This document shows, piece after piece, positions 24,822-31,520 of a DNA stretch of 64,000 bases. Source of the DNA: Bacteroidales bacterium WCE2004 (GTDB taxonomy: Bacteria > Bacteroidota > Bacteroidia > Bacteroidales > UBA932); the NCBI GenBank assembly GCA_900167895.1, contig FUZR01000001.1, forward strand, positions 539,144 to 603,143, given 5' to 3'. A program made the translations under genes and the position numbers. Position 1 is the first letter of the stretch. The number at the start of each line of letters is the position of its first letter. Below the pieces are notes generated by a model. That model searched no databases. It was not told where the DNA came from and was given only the letters and a program-made list of their open reading frames with translations.

Positions 24822-26057
24822 CTATTCGACCAGCCGGACCGCCCGGTTCCATGCGAGCGAGCGGTAGTAGTCGTTGAGAGCGGGGCGGCCGGACTCGGGG
24901 ATGTAGACCGACAGGCCGCAGCAACGCTCGAGCGGAAGGTCGAAGAACATGGGGGTCTCGGCGTGGTACGGGACCGCCGCGGCGAGGGCCGCGCCCAGGC
25001 GGTCCAGCTCTGCCGGCGTGGCACCCAGCTGCACGCAGAGGTCGCGGAGGTCGTAGAAGAAGCGGAGCGAGGAGGAGCCGTAGTAGTAGCGCTGGACGGA
25101 TTCGCGGAGGGCGGGGTCGGCGAGCGCGGCGCGATGCGCGTCGACGATGGCGCCGAAGGCGCCGGCGAGCGCATCCAGCCCGGCGCTCTCCACCAGGGTG
25201 ACGGTGCCGGCGCGATGGTTGCCGGACTGCGCGTCGTAGTACTGGAAATACTCCCGGCAATAGGTCCGGAGGTCCGGGTCGCCGCCGGCGAACATGTCCC
25301 AGGACAGGGTCGAATAGACCATGCCGGCGGTCAGGATCTCCGCGGGGGACACGACGAAACGGTCGCAGACGTCCTTGAGCTCATAGGCCAGCTCGACGGC
25401 GCCGGACAGGCAGTTGTCGAGGATGAGGTAGTCGAGGTGCATCGGGATCGCCCCGGCGAAGTCTTCCAGCGGGATCCATGTCGTGCTGGACGACGAGCCG
25501 AGGTACTGGTTGCCGATGGCCTTGGTCTCCGGCCAGGGCTGCGCGGGCTGCGCCAGCGCCTTGCGGCGCGCCAGGCGCGACGCCTCGGAGTTGTAGTTGT
25601 AGCCCGGCGGGAGCCAGCCGGTGCCGTGCGAGGACACGAGCAGGCCGTAGCGGCGCGCCGGGAAGCGAGCCTTCACGTCTTCGAGCACCTGCCGCATGGA
25701 CTCCTTGGAGGCGCTCACGTCCATGTTGTCATACACCTTCAGGGTGTCCGTCACGGGCTTGCCGTCCGAGCCGCGGTAGAAGCGCATCAGCACGGGTTCG
25801 TTGTAGGTCTTGTAGTCGCCGGACACGCTGGTGTTGTGGCTGAACACGACGATGGCCTTGTCGTAGGACAGGCCGGGCAGGACGTCGCTGCGCAGCTGGT
25901 CGAGGTTGGTCCTGAGGTTGCCGCTCAGGTTGTTGTAGCCCATCCCGTAGTAGATGAGGACCTGGTCGAAGGTCCCGGTGAAGGGGCGGTCGATGCCGTT
26001 GCAGCCGACCAGGAGGACGGCTGCGAGCAGGATAAGGTATGACTTGATCCGGTGCAT
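24822..26057 (-). CDS. Clostripain-like (C11) cysteine peptidase lipoprotein
   Basis: A 411-residue exported protein. The signal peptide ends in a lipobox (LLVGC, Cys19), so it should be lipid-anchored. The caspase-like core has the C11 dyad: His144 in LLVSSHGTGWLPPG and Cys216 in LDYLILDNCLSGAVE, each after a hydrophobic strand as expected. C11 peptidases cut after Arg or Lys and act in the periplasm or on the surface; in Bacteroides one family member activates a toxin. The gene stands alone between the polysaccharide operon and the divergent rfb genes. Its promoter box ends 5 nt before the ATG. Confidence 0.9.
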   Translation of the reverse strand: MHRIKSYLILLAAVLLVGCNGIDRPFTGTFDQVLIYYGMGYNNLSGNLRTNLDQLRSDVLPGLSYDKAIVVFSHNTSVSGDYKTYNEPVLMRFYRGSDGKPVTDTLKVYDNMDVSASKESMRQVLEDVKARFPARRYGLLVSSHGTGWLPPGYNYNSEASRLARRKALAQPAQPWPETKAIGNQYLGSSSSTTWIPLEDFAGAIPMHLDYLILDNCLSGAVELAYELKDVCDRFVVSPAEILTAGMVYSTLSWDMFAGGDPDLRTYCREYFQYYDAQSGNHRAGTVTLVESAGLDALAGAFGAIVDAHRAALADPALRESVQRYYYGSSSLRFFYDLRDLCVQLGATPAELDRLGAALAAAVPYHAETPMFFDLPLERCCGLSVYIPESGRPALNDYYRSLAWNRAVRLVE

Positions 26058-26062
26058 GGGCG

Positions 26063-26070
26063 CAAATATA
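26063..26070 (-). promoter_or_regulatory. TATATTTG -7 box for the C11 peptidase gene
   Basis: A perfect TAnnTTTG on the minus strand with only 5 nt to the start codon at 26057, so transcription would begin at or next to the ATG. Confidence 0.55.
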
Positions 26071-26082
26071 ACAAAAAACTCC

Positions 26083-26090
26083 TATCTTTG
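26083..26090 (+). promoter_or_regulatory. TATCTTTG -7 box for rfbA
   Basis: A perfect TAnnTTTG on the plus strand, 21 nt upstream of the rfbA start, back-to-back with the C11 promoter. Confidence 0.6.
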
Positions 26091-26111
26091 TTTTGATATA
26101 ATCCACCTGAT

Positions 26112-26993
26112 ATGAAAGGCATCGTCCTCGCCGGAGGCACCGGCACCCGGCTCTACCCCATCACCAAGGGCGTCAGCAAGCAGCTGCTCCCGATCTTCGA
26201 CAAGCCGATGGTCTATTATCCCATCAGCGTGCTGATGCTCGCGGGCATCCGCGACATCCTGATTATCAGCACGCCGCAGGACCTCCCCGGGTTCCGGCGG
26301 CTGCTCGGCGACGGGTCGGACTACGGCGTGCGCTTCGAGTACGCCGAGCAGCCCTCCCCCGACGGGTTGGCGCAGGCCTTCATCATCGGCCGGGAGTTCA
26401 TCGGCGACGACTGCGCCTGCCTCGTGCTGGGAGACAACGTCTTCCACGGCGCCGGCCTGACGGAGATGCTCAAGGAGGCCGTCCGGTCCGCCGAGGCGGA
26501 CGGGAAGGCCACCGTCTTCGGCTACCGCGTGGACGACCCGGAGCGCTATGGCGTGGCGGAGTTCGACGCCGACGGCAACTGCCTCTCGATCGAGGAGAAG
26601 CCGGCGCATCCGAAGAGCAACTACGCCGTGGTGGGGTTGTATTTCTATCCCAACAAGGTGGTGGACATCGCCCGGCGGATCAAGCCTTCCGCCCGCGGGG
26701 AGCTGGAGATCACGACGGTCAACCAGGAGTTCCTGCAGGCCGGCGAACTGAAGGTGCAGACCTTCGGCAGCGGCTTCGCGTGGCTGGACACGGGCACGCA
26801 CGACAGCCTCGCCGAAGCCTCCATCTTCGTGGAGGTGATCGAGAAGCGGCAGGGTCTCAAGATCGCCTGCCTCGAGGAGATCGCCTACCAGCAGGGCTGG
26901 ATCAGTGCCGCGCGCCTGCGCGAGCTGGCGCAGCCGATGCTGAAGAACCAGTACGGGCAGTATCTGCTCAAATGTATTGAGAAACGCGTATGA
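26112..26993 (+). CDS. rfbA: Glucose-1-phosphate thymidylyltransferase
   Basis: A 293-residue RmlA that makes dTDP-glucose from dTTP and glucose-1-phosphate, the first step of dTDP-L-rhamnose synthesis. The N-terminal nucleotide-binding loop [20 protein letters not shown] (7-26) and [17 protein letters not shown] follow the family exactly; [28 protein letters not shown] and [10 protein letters not shown] are also present. The length is normal. It heads a three-gene plus-strand operon; its stop overlaps the rfbC start (ATGA at 26990-26993). rfbB is not in the window. Confidence 0.97.
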   Translation: MKGIVLAGGTGTRLYPITKGVSKQLLPIFDKPMVYYPISVLMLAGIRDILIISTPQDLPGFRRLLGDGSDYGVRFEYAEQPSPDGLAQAFIIGREFIGDDCACLVLGDNVFHGAGLTEMLKEAVRSAEADGKATVFGYRVDDPERYGVAEFDADGNCLSIEEKPAHPKSNYAVVGLYFYPNKVVDIARRIKPSARGELEITTVNQEFLQAGELKVQTFGSGFAWLDTGTHDSLAEASIFVEVIEKRQGLKIACLEEIAYQQGWISAARLRELAQPMLKNQYGQYLLKCIEKRV

Positions 26994-27577
26994 ACGTCCT
27001 CCCTACCGCCATTCCCGGCGTCCTGATCCTGGAGCCGCGCGTCTTCAGCGACGCGCGCGGCTATTTCTTCGAGAGTTTCTCGCAGCGCGAGTTCGACGAG
27101 AAGGTCGTCCCGCTCCTGGGGCACGCCGTCGCTTTCGTGCAGGACAACGAGTCGATGTCCAGCTACGGCGTGGTGCGCGGCCTGCACTATCAGCGGCCGC
27201 CCTTCACGCAGAGCAAGCTGGTGCGGTGCGTGCGCGGCTGCGTGCTGGATGTGGCGGTGGACATCCGCAAGGGTTCCCCGACCTTCGGGCAGCATGTCGC
27301 GGTGGAGCTGTCGGAGGAGAATCACCGGCAGTTCTTCATCCCGAAGGGCTTCGCTCACGGGTTCGCGGTGCTGAGCGAGACGGCGGTGTTCCAATATAAG
27401 TGTGACGAGTTCTATCATCCGGAGGCGGACGCCGGCATCCAGCTGCTGGACCCGGCGCTCGGCATCGACTGGCGGATCCCCTGGGACCGCGCCGTGATGA
27501 GCGAGAAGGACCGCGTCCGCGCCGCGCTGCAGGACTCGCCGCTCGATTTCGATTACAACGTTGACCTTTATCGCTGA
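26990..27577 (+). CDS. rfbC: dTDP-4-dehydrorhamnose 3,5-epimerase
   Basis: A 195-residue RmlC cupin that epimerises C3 and C5 of dTDP-4-keto-6-deoxyglucose. The active-site motifs are present: [13 protein letters not shown] near the start, [20 protein letters not shown] (the catalytic His in RGLHYQ), [20 protein letters not shown], and [15 protein letters not shown]. It also has the late tyrosine region [20 protein letters not shown]. The length is standard. It follows rfbA with a 4-nt overlap, and the next start codon (27579) lies 1 nt after its stop. Confidence 0.97.
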   Translation: MNVLPTAIPGVLILEPRVFSDARGYFFESFSQREFDEKVVPLLGHAVAFVQDNESMSSYGVVRGLHYQRPPFTQSKLVRCVRGCVLDVAVDIRKGSPTFGQHVAVELSEENHRQFFIPKGFAHGFAVLSETAVFQYKCDEFYHPEADAGIQLLDPALGIDWRIPWDRAVMSEKDRVRAALQDSPLDFDYNVDLYR

Positions 27578-27578
27578 T

Positions 27579-28670
27579 ATGAATATCCTTGTCACCGGCG
27601 CCAACGGCCAGCTCGGCAACTCGCTGCGCCTCGCCGCCTGTCAGTCTCCTTTCCGTTTCGTCTTCACCGACATCGCCGACGCCTCCGAAGAGTCCGTCGC
27701 GATGCTGCGGCGCCTCGGCGGCGCTGGCGTGGACACGTCCACGCGCCGCCTCGACATCACCGACCTGGAGGCCGTCCGCGCGCTCGTGCGCGAGGAGCGG
27801 ATCGGGGCGGTGGTCAACTGCGCCGCCTTCACCAACGTGGACGCCGCGGAGACGCAGCCCGAGCTCGCGGAGCGGCTCAACGCCCAGGCTCCGGAGAATC
27901 TCGCCGTCGCGATGAAGGAGGCCGGCGGCCTGCTGGTCCACATCAGCACGGACTACGTCTTCGGCAAGGAGCCGTACAACCGGCCGTGCCGCGAGGATCA
28001 GGCCGGCACGCCGACAGGCGTCTACGGCCTGACCAAGCTGCACGGCGAGCAGGCCATCCGCAGCGTCGGCTGCGACCACGTGATCCTGCGCACCGCCTGG
28101 CTCTACAGCGAATTCGGCAAGAACTTCGTCCGGACGATGCTCCACCTCACCGCCACCAAACCCCAGCTCAAGGTCGTCTTCGACCAGACCGGCACCCCGA
28201 CCTACGCCGGCGACCTCGCCGCCGCCATCCTCGCCATCCTCGGCGACTACTCCTCCTGGCATTCATCTTCCGCCTCCCCCACCGCCGCCCCCTATCCCCG
28301 CTCCGGCACCTACCACTACAGCAACGAAGGCGTCTGCTCCTGGTTCGACTTCACCAAGACCATCGCCGCCCTCGCCGACGAACTCACCGTCCAGACCAGC
28401 CCCAGCACCACCTCCCTTCCCGGCAACGCCCCCCAGCCCGGCTCCTGCATCACCGCCCAGCTCGGCTCCAGCATCACCCCCCAGCCCGGCCTCGAGCGAG
28501 TATCCCGTTCCGCCTGCGACATCCAGCCCTGCCACTCCGAGGAGTACCCCAGCCCCGTCAAGCGCCCGGCCTACTCCGTCCTCGACAAGACCAAGATCAA
28601 GGCCACCTTCGGCCTCTCCATCCCCTACTGGACCGACAGCCTCCGCCGCTGCCTCACCGCCCTCCTCTAG
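27579..28670 (+). CDS. rfbD: dTDP-4-dehydrorhamnose reductase with low-complexity insertions
   Basis: A 363-residue RmlD (usual length about 285-300) that reduces the 4-keto sugar to dTDP-L-rhamnose. Core motifs are intact: NILVTGANGQLGNSL at the start, CAAFTNVDAAE, HISTDYVFGK, and the Tyr149-x3-Lys153 pair in VYGLTKLHGE, then WLYSEFGKNFV and the C-terminal KRPAYSVLDKTKIKATFG. The extra length is in two Ser/Thr/Pro/Gln-rich insertions, about residues 224-241 and 270-312; the second includes the near-repeated units QPGSCITAQ and LGSSITPQPG. Because conserved sequence resumes in frame, the protein is probably functional. I chose the ATG at 27579, which starts directly at the NAD motif. Confidence 0.93.
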   Translation: MNILVTGANGQLGNSLRLAACQSPFRFVFTDIADASEESVAMLRRLGGAGVDTSTRRLDITDLEAVRALVREERIGAVVNCAAFTNVDAAETQPELAERLNAQAPENLAVAMKEAGGLLVHISTDYVFGKEPYNRPCREDQAGTPTGVYGLTKLHGEQAIRSVGCDHVILRTAWLYSEFGKNFVRTMLHLTATKPQLKVVFDQTGTPTYAGDLAAAILAILGDYSSWHSSSASPTAAPYPRSGTYHYSNEGVCSWFDFTKTIAALADELTVQTSPSTTSLPGNAPQPGSCITAQLGSSITPQPGLERVSRSACDIQPCHSEEYPSPVKRPAYSVLDKTKIKATFGLSIPYWTDSLRRCLTALL

Positions 28671-28797
28671 TCCCCCCTCCAGCCGCCCTCCAGCCGCCCA
28701 TCACACCTCCCCCATCTCCCCCCCACCAACCGGGCATCTCCTTGCTTTCTTCCGCAGAGGTGTTTTGCGTAATATACTGATAGTTAGTCATATGCAG

Positions 28798-28839
28798 GAA
28801 TTGACGGGCCCGTTTTTTAGCCCGTCAAATCACGTAAAC
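28798..28839 (+). repeat. 42-bp dispersed element with hairpin, copy 1
   Basis: Contains TTGACGGGC paired with GCCCGTCAA around a T-rich loop, which looks like a terminator for rfbD transcripts. About 70% of positions match 42159-42200 downstream of the DJ-1 family gene, in the same orientation, so it may be a recurrent intergenic element. Confidence 0.45.
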
Positions 28840-28988
28840 TATTGACAATAAGCGAATAGCGAAAAACAGGCAGTGGGGTGATTATATTGATGGGCTGTCA
28901 CAAAGGGGCTACAGAATGCGTGCGCTGGAATATTCGTTGATCTTCCACACTCTAAGACAATTCCCCTGTTCCAGAATCATTGACGCGC

Positions 28989-29135
28989 ACACCCGCGACA
29001 GCCTCCCCTCCCATCAATCCCACCCATCACCTCCACCCATCACCCTCCCATCACCCCCATCACCACGCCCATCAACCCATCCCGTCACCTCTCTCTCATC
29101 AACCCTTCCTCTCCCCCATCACCAACCCATCTCAA
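28989..29135. repeat. Low-complexity CCCATCACC-type tract
   Basis: About 145 bp almost free of G on the plus strand, built from irregular copies of CCCATCACC, CTCCCATCA and similar units. It lies just before the 109-bp repeat. The reverse-complement type (GGTGATGGAGGA) lies beside the other copy at 42.4-42.5 kb. It is irregular, with no unique spacers, so it is not a CRISPR array. Confidence 0.7.
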
Positions 29136-29152
29136 GCCCTCGTCTCCCCGCC

Positions 29153-29261
29153 GCGCCCCGTTTTTGCATATTGCTGATTGTCAGTCATTTCCAACTTTGC
29201 TTTGGGGAAAATTCCCCTAAGCAAAATCACAATCTCCTCACCGACAAACACTTACAAAAAC
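29153..29261 (+). repeat. 109-bp dispersed repeat with central palindrome, copy 1
   Basis: Aligns without gaps to the reverse complement of 42298-42406 over exactly 109 bp with about 19 mismatches by eye. The ends GCGCCCCGTTTTTG and ACAAACACTTACAAAAAC are identical in both. The centre is a near-perfect palindrome (TTTGCTTTGGGGAAA against its partner ending CCCCTAAGCAAA). Confidence 0.8.
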
Positions 29262-29526
29262 GACCCTTCCAGAAGATGCCCGATCAGGTCGGGCAGGAAG
29301 GATTGAGTCGGATACGACGGGCGACGGTGGATCGGGCAGGACCTGGCACCACCGCCGGACATCGCGTCCGGCGGTTACGGGCGATGTCCGCCCCGAGAGC
29401 GAAAGGGGCTCCCAATAGAGCGCATCGAAGTCGGCATCAGCCGACCGGCCCGGTCCCGTGACTTTGCGCAAGCAAAGTTGGAAAGGGACTTGAGGGGCGC
29501 AAGGGGTCGCAGGGGGCGGAGCCCCC
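29188..29526. other. Hairpin-dense block, candidate structured RNA or non-autonomous element
   Basis: A 15-bp exact inverted pair (29188-29202 with 29470-29484) encloses several perfect hairpins: 29265-29301 (CCTTCC and TGCCCGA with TCGGGCA and GGAAGG), 29351-29375 (10-bp stem), 29390-29409 (5-bp), 29430-29445 (6-bp) and 29461-29478 (7-bp stem with a GCAA tetraloop). A further GGGGGC/GCCCCC hairpin lies at 29512-29526. No protein is supported on either strand. Structure alone does not prove an RNA. Confidence 0.45.
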
Positions 29527-29537
29527 TTCATAGATAG

Positions 29538-29631
29538 ACGCCCGTTGCCGGCAAGCAAGGTAGCTGCCCGGAAGAGAGAAGACCACGCCCGTTGCCGGCA
29601 AGAGCGGTAGCTGCCCGGAAGCGAGAGATAC
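29538..29631. repeat. 47-bp tandem repeat, two copies
   Basis: Units start at 29538 and 29585 with ACGCCCGTTGCCGGCAAG, then a short variable part and GGTAGCTGCCCGGAAG. A related segment with CGGCAGCTGCCCGGAA is found on the minus strand near 42240-42262, beside the second 109-bp repeat. Confidence 0.7.
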
Positions 29632-29749
29632 AATGAAGAACGCCCCCGGGGTGCGGGGGCGTTGGGGTATGTGTATATTGTGGGGGTTGGTTTTGTGTCT
29701 GAAGCAGTCCGGCGGGGCCCGGGGAGCGACCGGGAAGGATAGAGGAGGG

Positions 29750-29777
29750 GGCTCTTTGCTTGATAAAGCAAAGAGCC
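29750..29777. other. Perfect 12-bp-stem hairpin
   Basis: GGCTCTTTGCTT and AAGCAAAGAGCC flank a GATA loop. No T-run follows on either side, so it is not a standard intrinsic terminator. It reuses the TTTGCTT word of the 109-bp repeat. Confidence 0.6.
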
Positions 29778-29878
29778 GGCAACCTCACGGCTCACCGACT
29801 CTTAGACGTGTACTAAAACCTAAACCTACAACATAGATGCAGGGGGTTTTAAAAACGTTGCAAGAAAAACGGAAAAAA

Positions 29879-30055
29879 TTATTTCTTCGCCTCAGCAACA
29901 GAAACTTTGCGGAACTCCTTGAGATCCTTCATCAGATCCAGAGCAGCCTTGCGGGCGCGAGCACCAGCAGCCTTGTTGCCTTTGACGACCTGAGCTTCAG
30001 CGTTAGCCTTGAAGAGCTCGATGTTCTCTTCGATTTTCTTAACAAGATTTTTCAT
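29879..30055 (-). CDS. Histone H1-like small basic protein
   Basis: A 58-residue protein (MKNLVKKIEENIELFK at the start) matching the short histone H1-like proteins of Bacteroidetes. A helix with many charges is followed by the hallmark GNKAAGARARKAALDLMKDL and the tail EFRKVSVAEAKK. These are thought to bind DNA non-specifically. It is a monocistronic gene in an AT-rich setting between the 1.2-kb non-coding region and pth. The codons favour highly expressed forms (AAG, GAG, GCT), fitting an abundant protein. Confidence 0.9.
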   Translation of the reverse strand: MKNLVKKIEENIELFKANAEAQVVKGNKAAGARARKAALDLMKDLKEFRKVSVAEAKK

Positions 30056-30143
30056 GATGATGGATTTAATGGTGTTATTATTATTGTTAATATGGTAACT
30101 GCTTAATTGAGGGCAAGATAAAAAAGAAAAGATTAAAAAACAA

Positions 30144-30163
30144 GCGTTTTTTGAAAAAATGCG
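30144..30163 (-). terminator. Probable terminator of the L25-pth operon
   Basis: On the minus strand GCGCATTTTTT pairs with AAAAAACGC just past the pth stop, followed by further T-rich sequence. Confidence 0.45.
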
Positions 30164-30166
30164 CCC

Positions 30167-30805
30167 TCAGTCAACATTATTTGAAGTTTTTGGGCGGATA
30201 TTGACCTGATTCATGGCCTGTCCGATGCCCACGAACGCCCATGTGCGGGCGCCCGCAATGATCTTCTTCGCGATCTCCGGGATCGCCTCGCGCTGGGCGT
30301 CGTCGAACTCGCCCAGCACGAAATCGACCTGCCGCCCCTGGGCGAATTCGTGGCCGACGCCGACGCGGAGGCGGGCCCAGGACTGGCTCTCGAGCATCTC
30401 CTGGATGTTCTTGAGGCCGTTGTGGCCGCCGTCGCTGCCGGAGGCGCGCAGGCGCAGGGTGCCGAAAGGCAGGTTGATGTCGTCGCAGATTACCAAAATG
30501 TGGTCCAGCTCCAGGCCCAGCTTCTGCTGCCAGTAACGCACGGCGTTGCCGGACAGGTTCATGTAGGTGGAGGGCTTGAGGAGGTGGAATTCGCGTCCCT
30601 TGTCGTGGACGACGGCCTGGTCGCCGTAGCGGCCGGGCTCGAAAACGACATTGGATGCCTGGGCCCAGGCATCCAATATCATAAAGCCGATGTTGTGTCG
30701 CGTGGCGGCGTATTCGGCACCGATGTTGCCGAGTCCGACCACCAGATAACACTTCTCTGCCACGGCGGGGTCGGGTTTACTCCTCCGAAGCAGCCGCAGT
30801 AACAT
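30167..30805 (-). CDS. pth: Peptidyl-tRNA hydrolase
   Basis: A 212-residue enzyme that frees tRNA from stalled peptidyl-tRNA. The family motifs are plain: LVVGLGNIGAEYAATRHNIGF with Asn and the catalytic His, the LLKPSTYMNLSGNAV segment, HILVICDDINLPFGTLRLR, and SDGGHNGLKNI. It overlaps the end of the L25 gene by 29 nt if the ATG at 30805 is used; a GTG at 30763 starting VAEKCYLVVGLGN would avoid the overlap and give a protein nearer the usual length. I keep the ATG but the GTG is a real alternative. Pairing with rplY is common in bacteria. Confidence 0.95.
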   Translation of the reverse strand: MLLRLLRRSKPDPAVAEKCYLVVGLGNIGAEYAATRHNIGFMILDAWAQASNVVFEPGRYGDQAVVHDKGREFHLLKPSTYMNLSGNAVRYWQQKLGLELDHILVICDDINLPFGTLRLRASGSDGGHNGLKNIQEMLESQSWARLRVGVGHEFAQGRQVDFVLGEFDDAQREAIPEIAKKIIAGARTWAFVGIGQAMNQVNIRPKTSNNVD

Positions 30806-31355
30806 TGCGCGTGGTCTTGACGCCGCAGATGATCGTGTCCTTGTCGGAGACGATGGTGACGTTCTTCACCTGCACGTCAGAAGCCTTGATGCGCTTGTCC
30901 AGACCGAGGCTGGTGATGTCGATGGTCAGCTCGTCAGGCAGGTCCTTCAGGAGGGCGCTGATCTTGAGGCTGCGGACGTTCTGGTAGAACTTACCACCCT
31001 GCTGCACACCCTTGGCGTGGCCCTCGATCACGAGAGGAACGCTGATGGTGACGGGCTTCTTGTCGCCGACGGCGAGGAAGTCGACATGCAGGCACTCGTC
31101 CGTGACGGGATGCCACTGCAGCTCGTGCAGGACACAGGTCTGGCCCTTCTTGGCGCCATCGAGGAAGAGGTCCACGATGTAAGAGTTGGGCGTGTCGGTG
31201 AGAGCCTTGAGCTCCTTGGCGTTAACGGTGAAGAGGATGTTCTCCATCCCAAGTCCGTACAGATTGCACGGGACGAGACCCTCGCGGCGGAAAGCCTTGA
31301 TGACGGCCTTGTTGCCGACCTGGCGGGTCGTGCCTTTCAGTTCAAAATGCTTCAT
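30777..31355 (-). CDS. rplY: 50S ribosomal protein L25/general stress protein Ctc
   Basis: A 192-residue two-domain L25 (CTC form) binding 5S rRNA. The N-terminal domain has the usual RRE-like GLVPCNLYG segment, then LHELQWHPVTDECLHVDFL (the conserved His-Val-Asp-Phe motif), and the C-terminal TL5-like domain includes VPLVIEGHAKGVQQGGKFYQ. The acidic tail AASEE is typical. It is transcribed with pth. A promoter box (31442-31449) and an 86-nt leader with a small AAAACCG/CGGTTTT hairpin precede it. Confidence 0.95.
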   Translation of the reverse strand: MKHFELKGTTRQVGNKAVIKAFRREGLVPCNLYGLGMENILFTVNAKELKALTDTPNSYIVDLFLDGAKKGQTCVLHELQWHPVTDECLHVDFLAVGDKKPVTISVPLVIEGHAKGVQQGGKFYQNVRSLKISALLKDLPDELTIDITSLGLDKRIKASDVQVKNVTIVSDKDTIICGVKTTRNVTAAASEE

Positions 31356-31441
31356 TGCTTTTGTTTAAAATGTGTTACTCAACTCGGGTCAGGGCCCGAA
31401 TCCCATTGCACCAAAACCGTAAGCCGGTTTTAAATAGCGCG

Positions 31442-31449
31442 CAAAGATA
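31442..31449 (-). promoter_or_regulatory. TATCTTTG -7 box for rplY-pth
   Basis: A perfect TAnnTTTG on the minus strand about 86 nt upstream of the L25 start. The leader between holds a 7-bp-stem hairpin (AAAACCG/CGGTTTT, about 31413-31431) that could be an autoregulatory site. Confidence 0.5.
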
Positions 31450-31520
31450 GTCATTTTTCGCCAAACTGCAAGACATTCAGCGTCTTTGGTTATTTGCGGC
31501 ATTTTGCGTACCTTGGTGGT

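Larger units (their letters stand above)
28671..29878. other. 1.2-kb non-coding region with low-complexity tracts, hairpins and repeats
   Basis: No credible gene lies here; open frames of up to 185 codons are low-complexity and show no family features. In order it holds a C-rich tract after rfbD (28671-28733), a terminator-like hairpin (28801-28828), an AT-richer spacer, a CCCATCACC-type tract (about 28989-29135), a 109-bp repeat (29153-29261), a hairpin-dense block (to 29526), a 47-bp tandem duplication (29538-29631), a GC-rich stretch, and a perfect 12-bp-stem hairpin (29750-29777). Confidence 0.7.

Noticed and set aside
28989-29135. Possible CRISPR array because of recurring short units
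   Set aside because: Units are irregular and contiguous, there are no spacers of fixed length, and no cas genes are present.
28916-29461. A 181-codon plus-strand frame in the non-coding region
   Set aside because: It runs through the CCCATCACC tract and the hairpin block; the product is Pro/Ser/His low complexity without a family.
29238-29795. A 185-codon minus-strand frame in the same region
   Set aside because: Composition is driven by the tandem repeat and hairpins; no start signal and no homology features.
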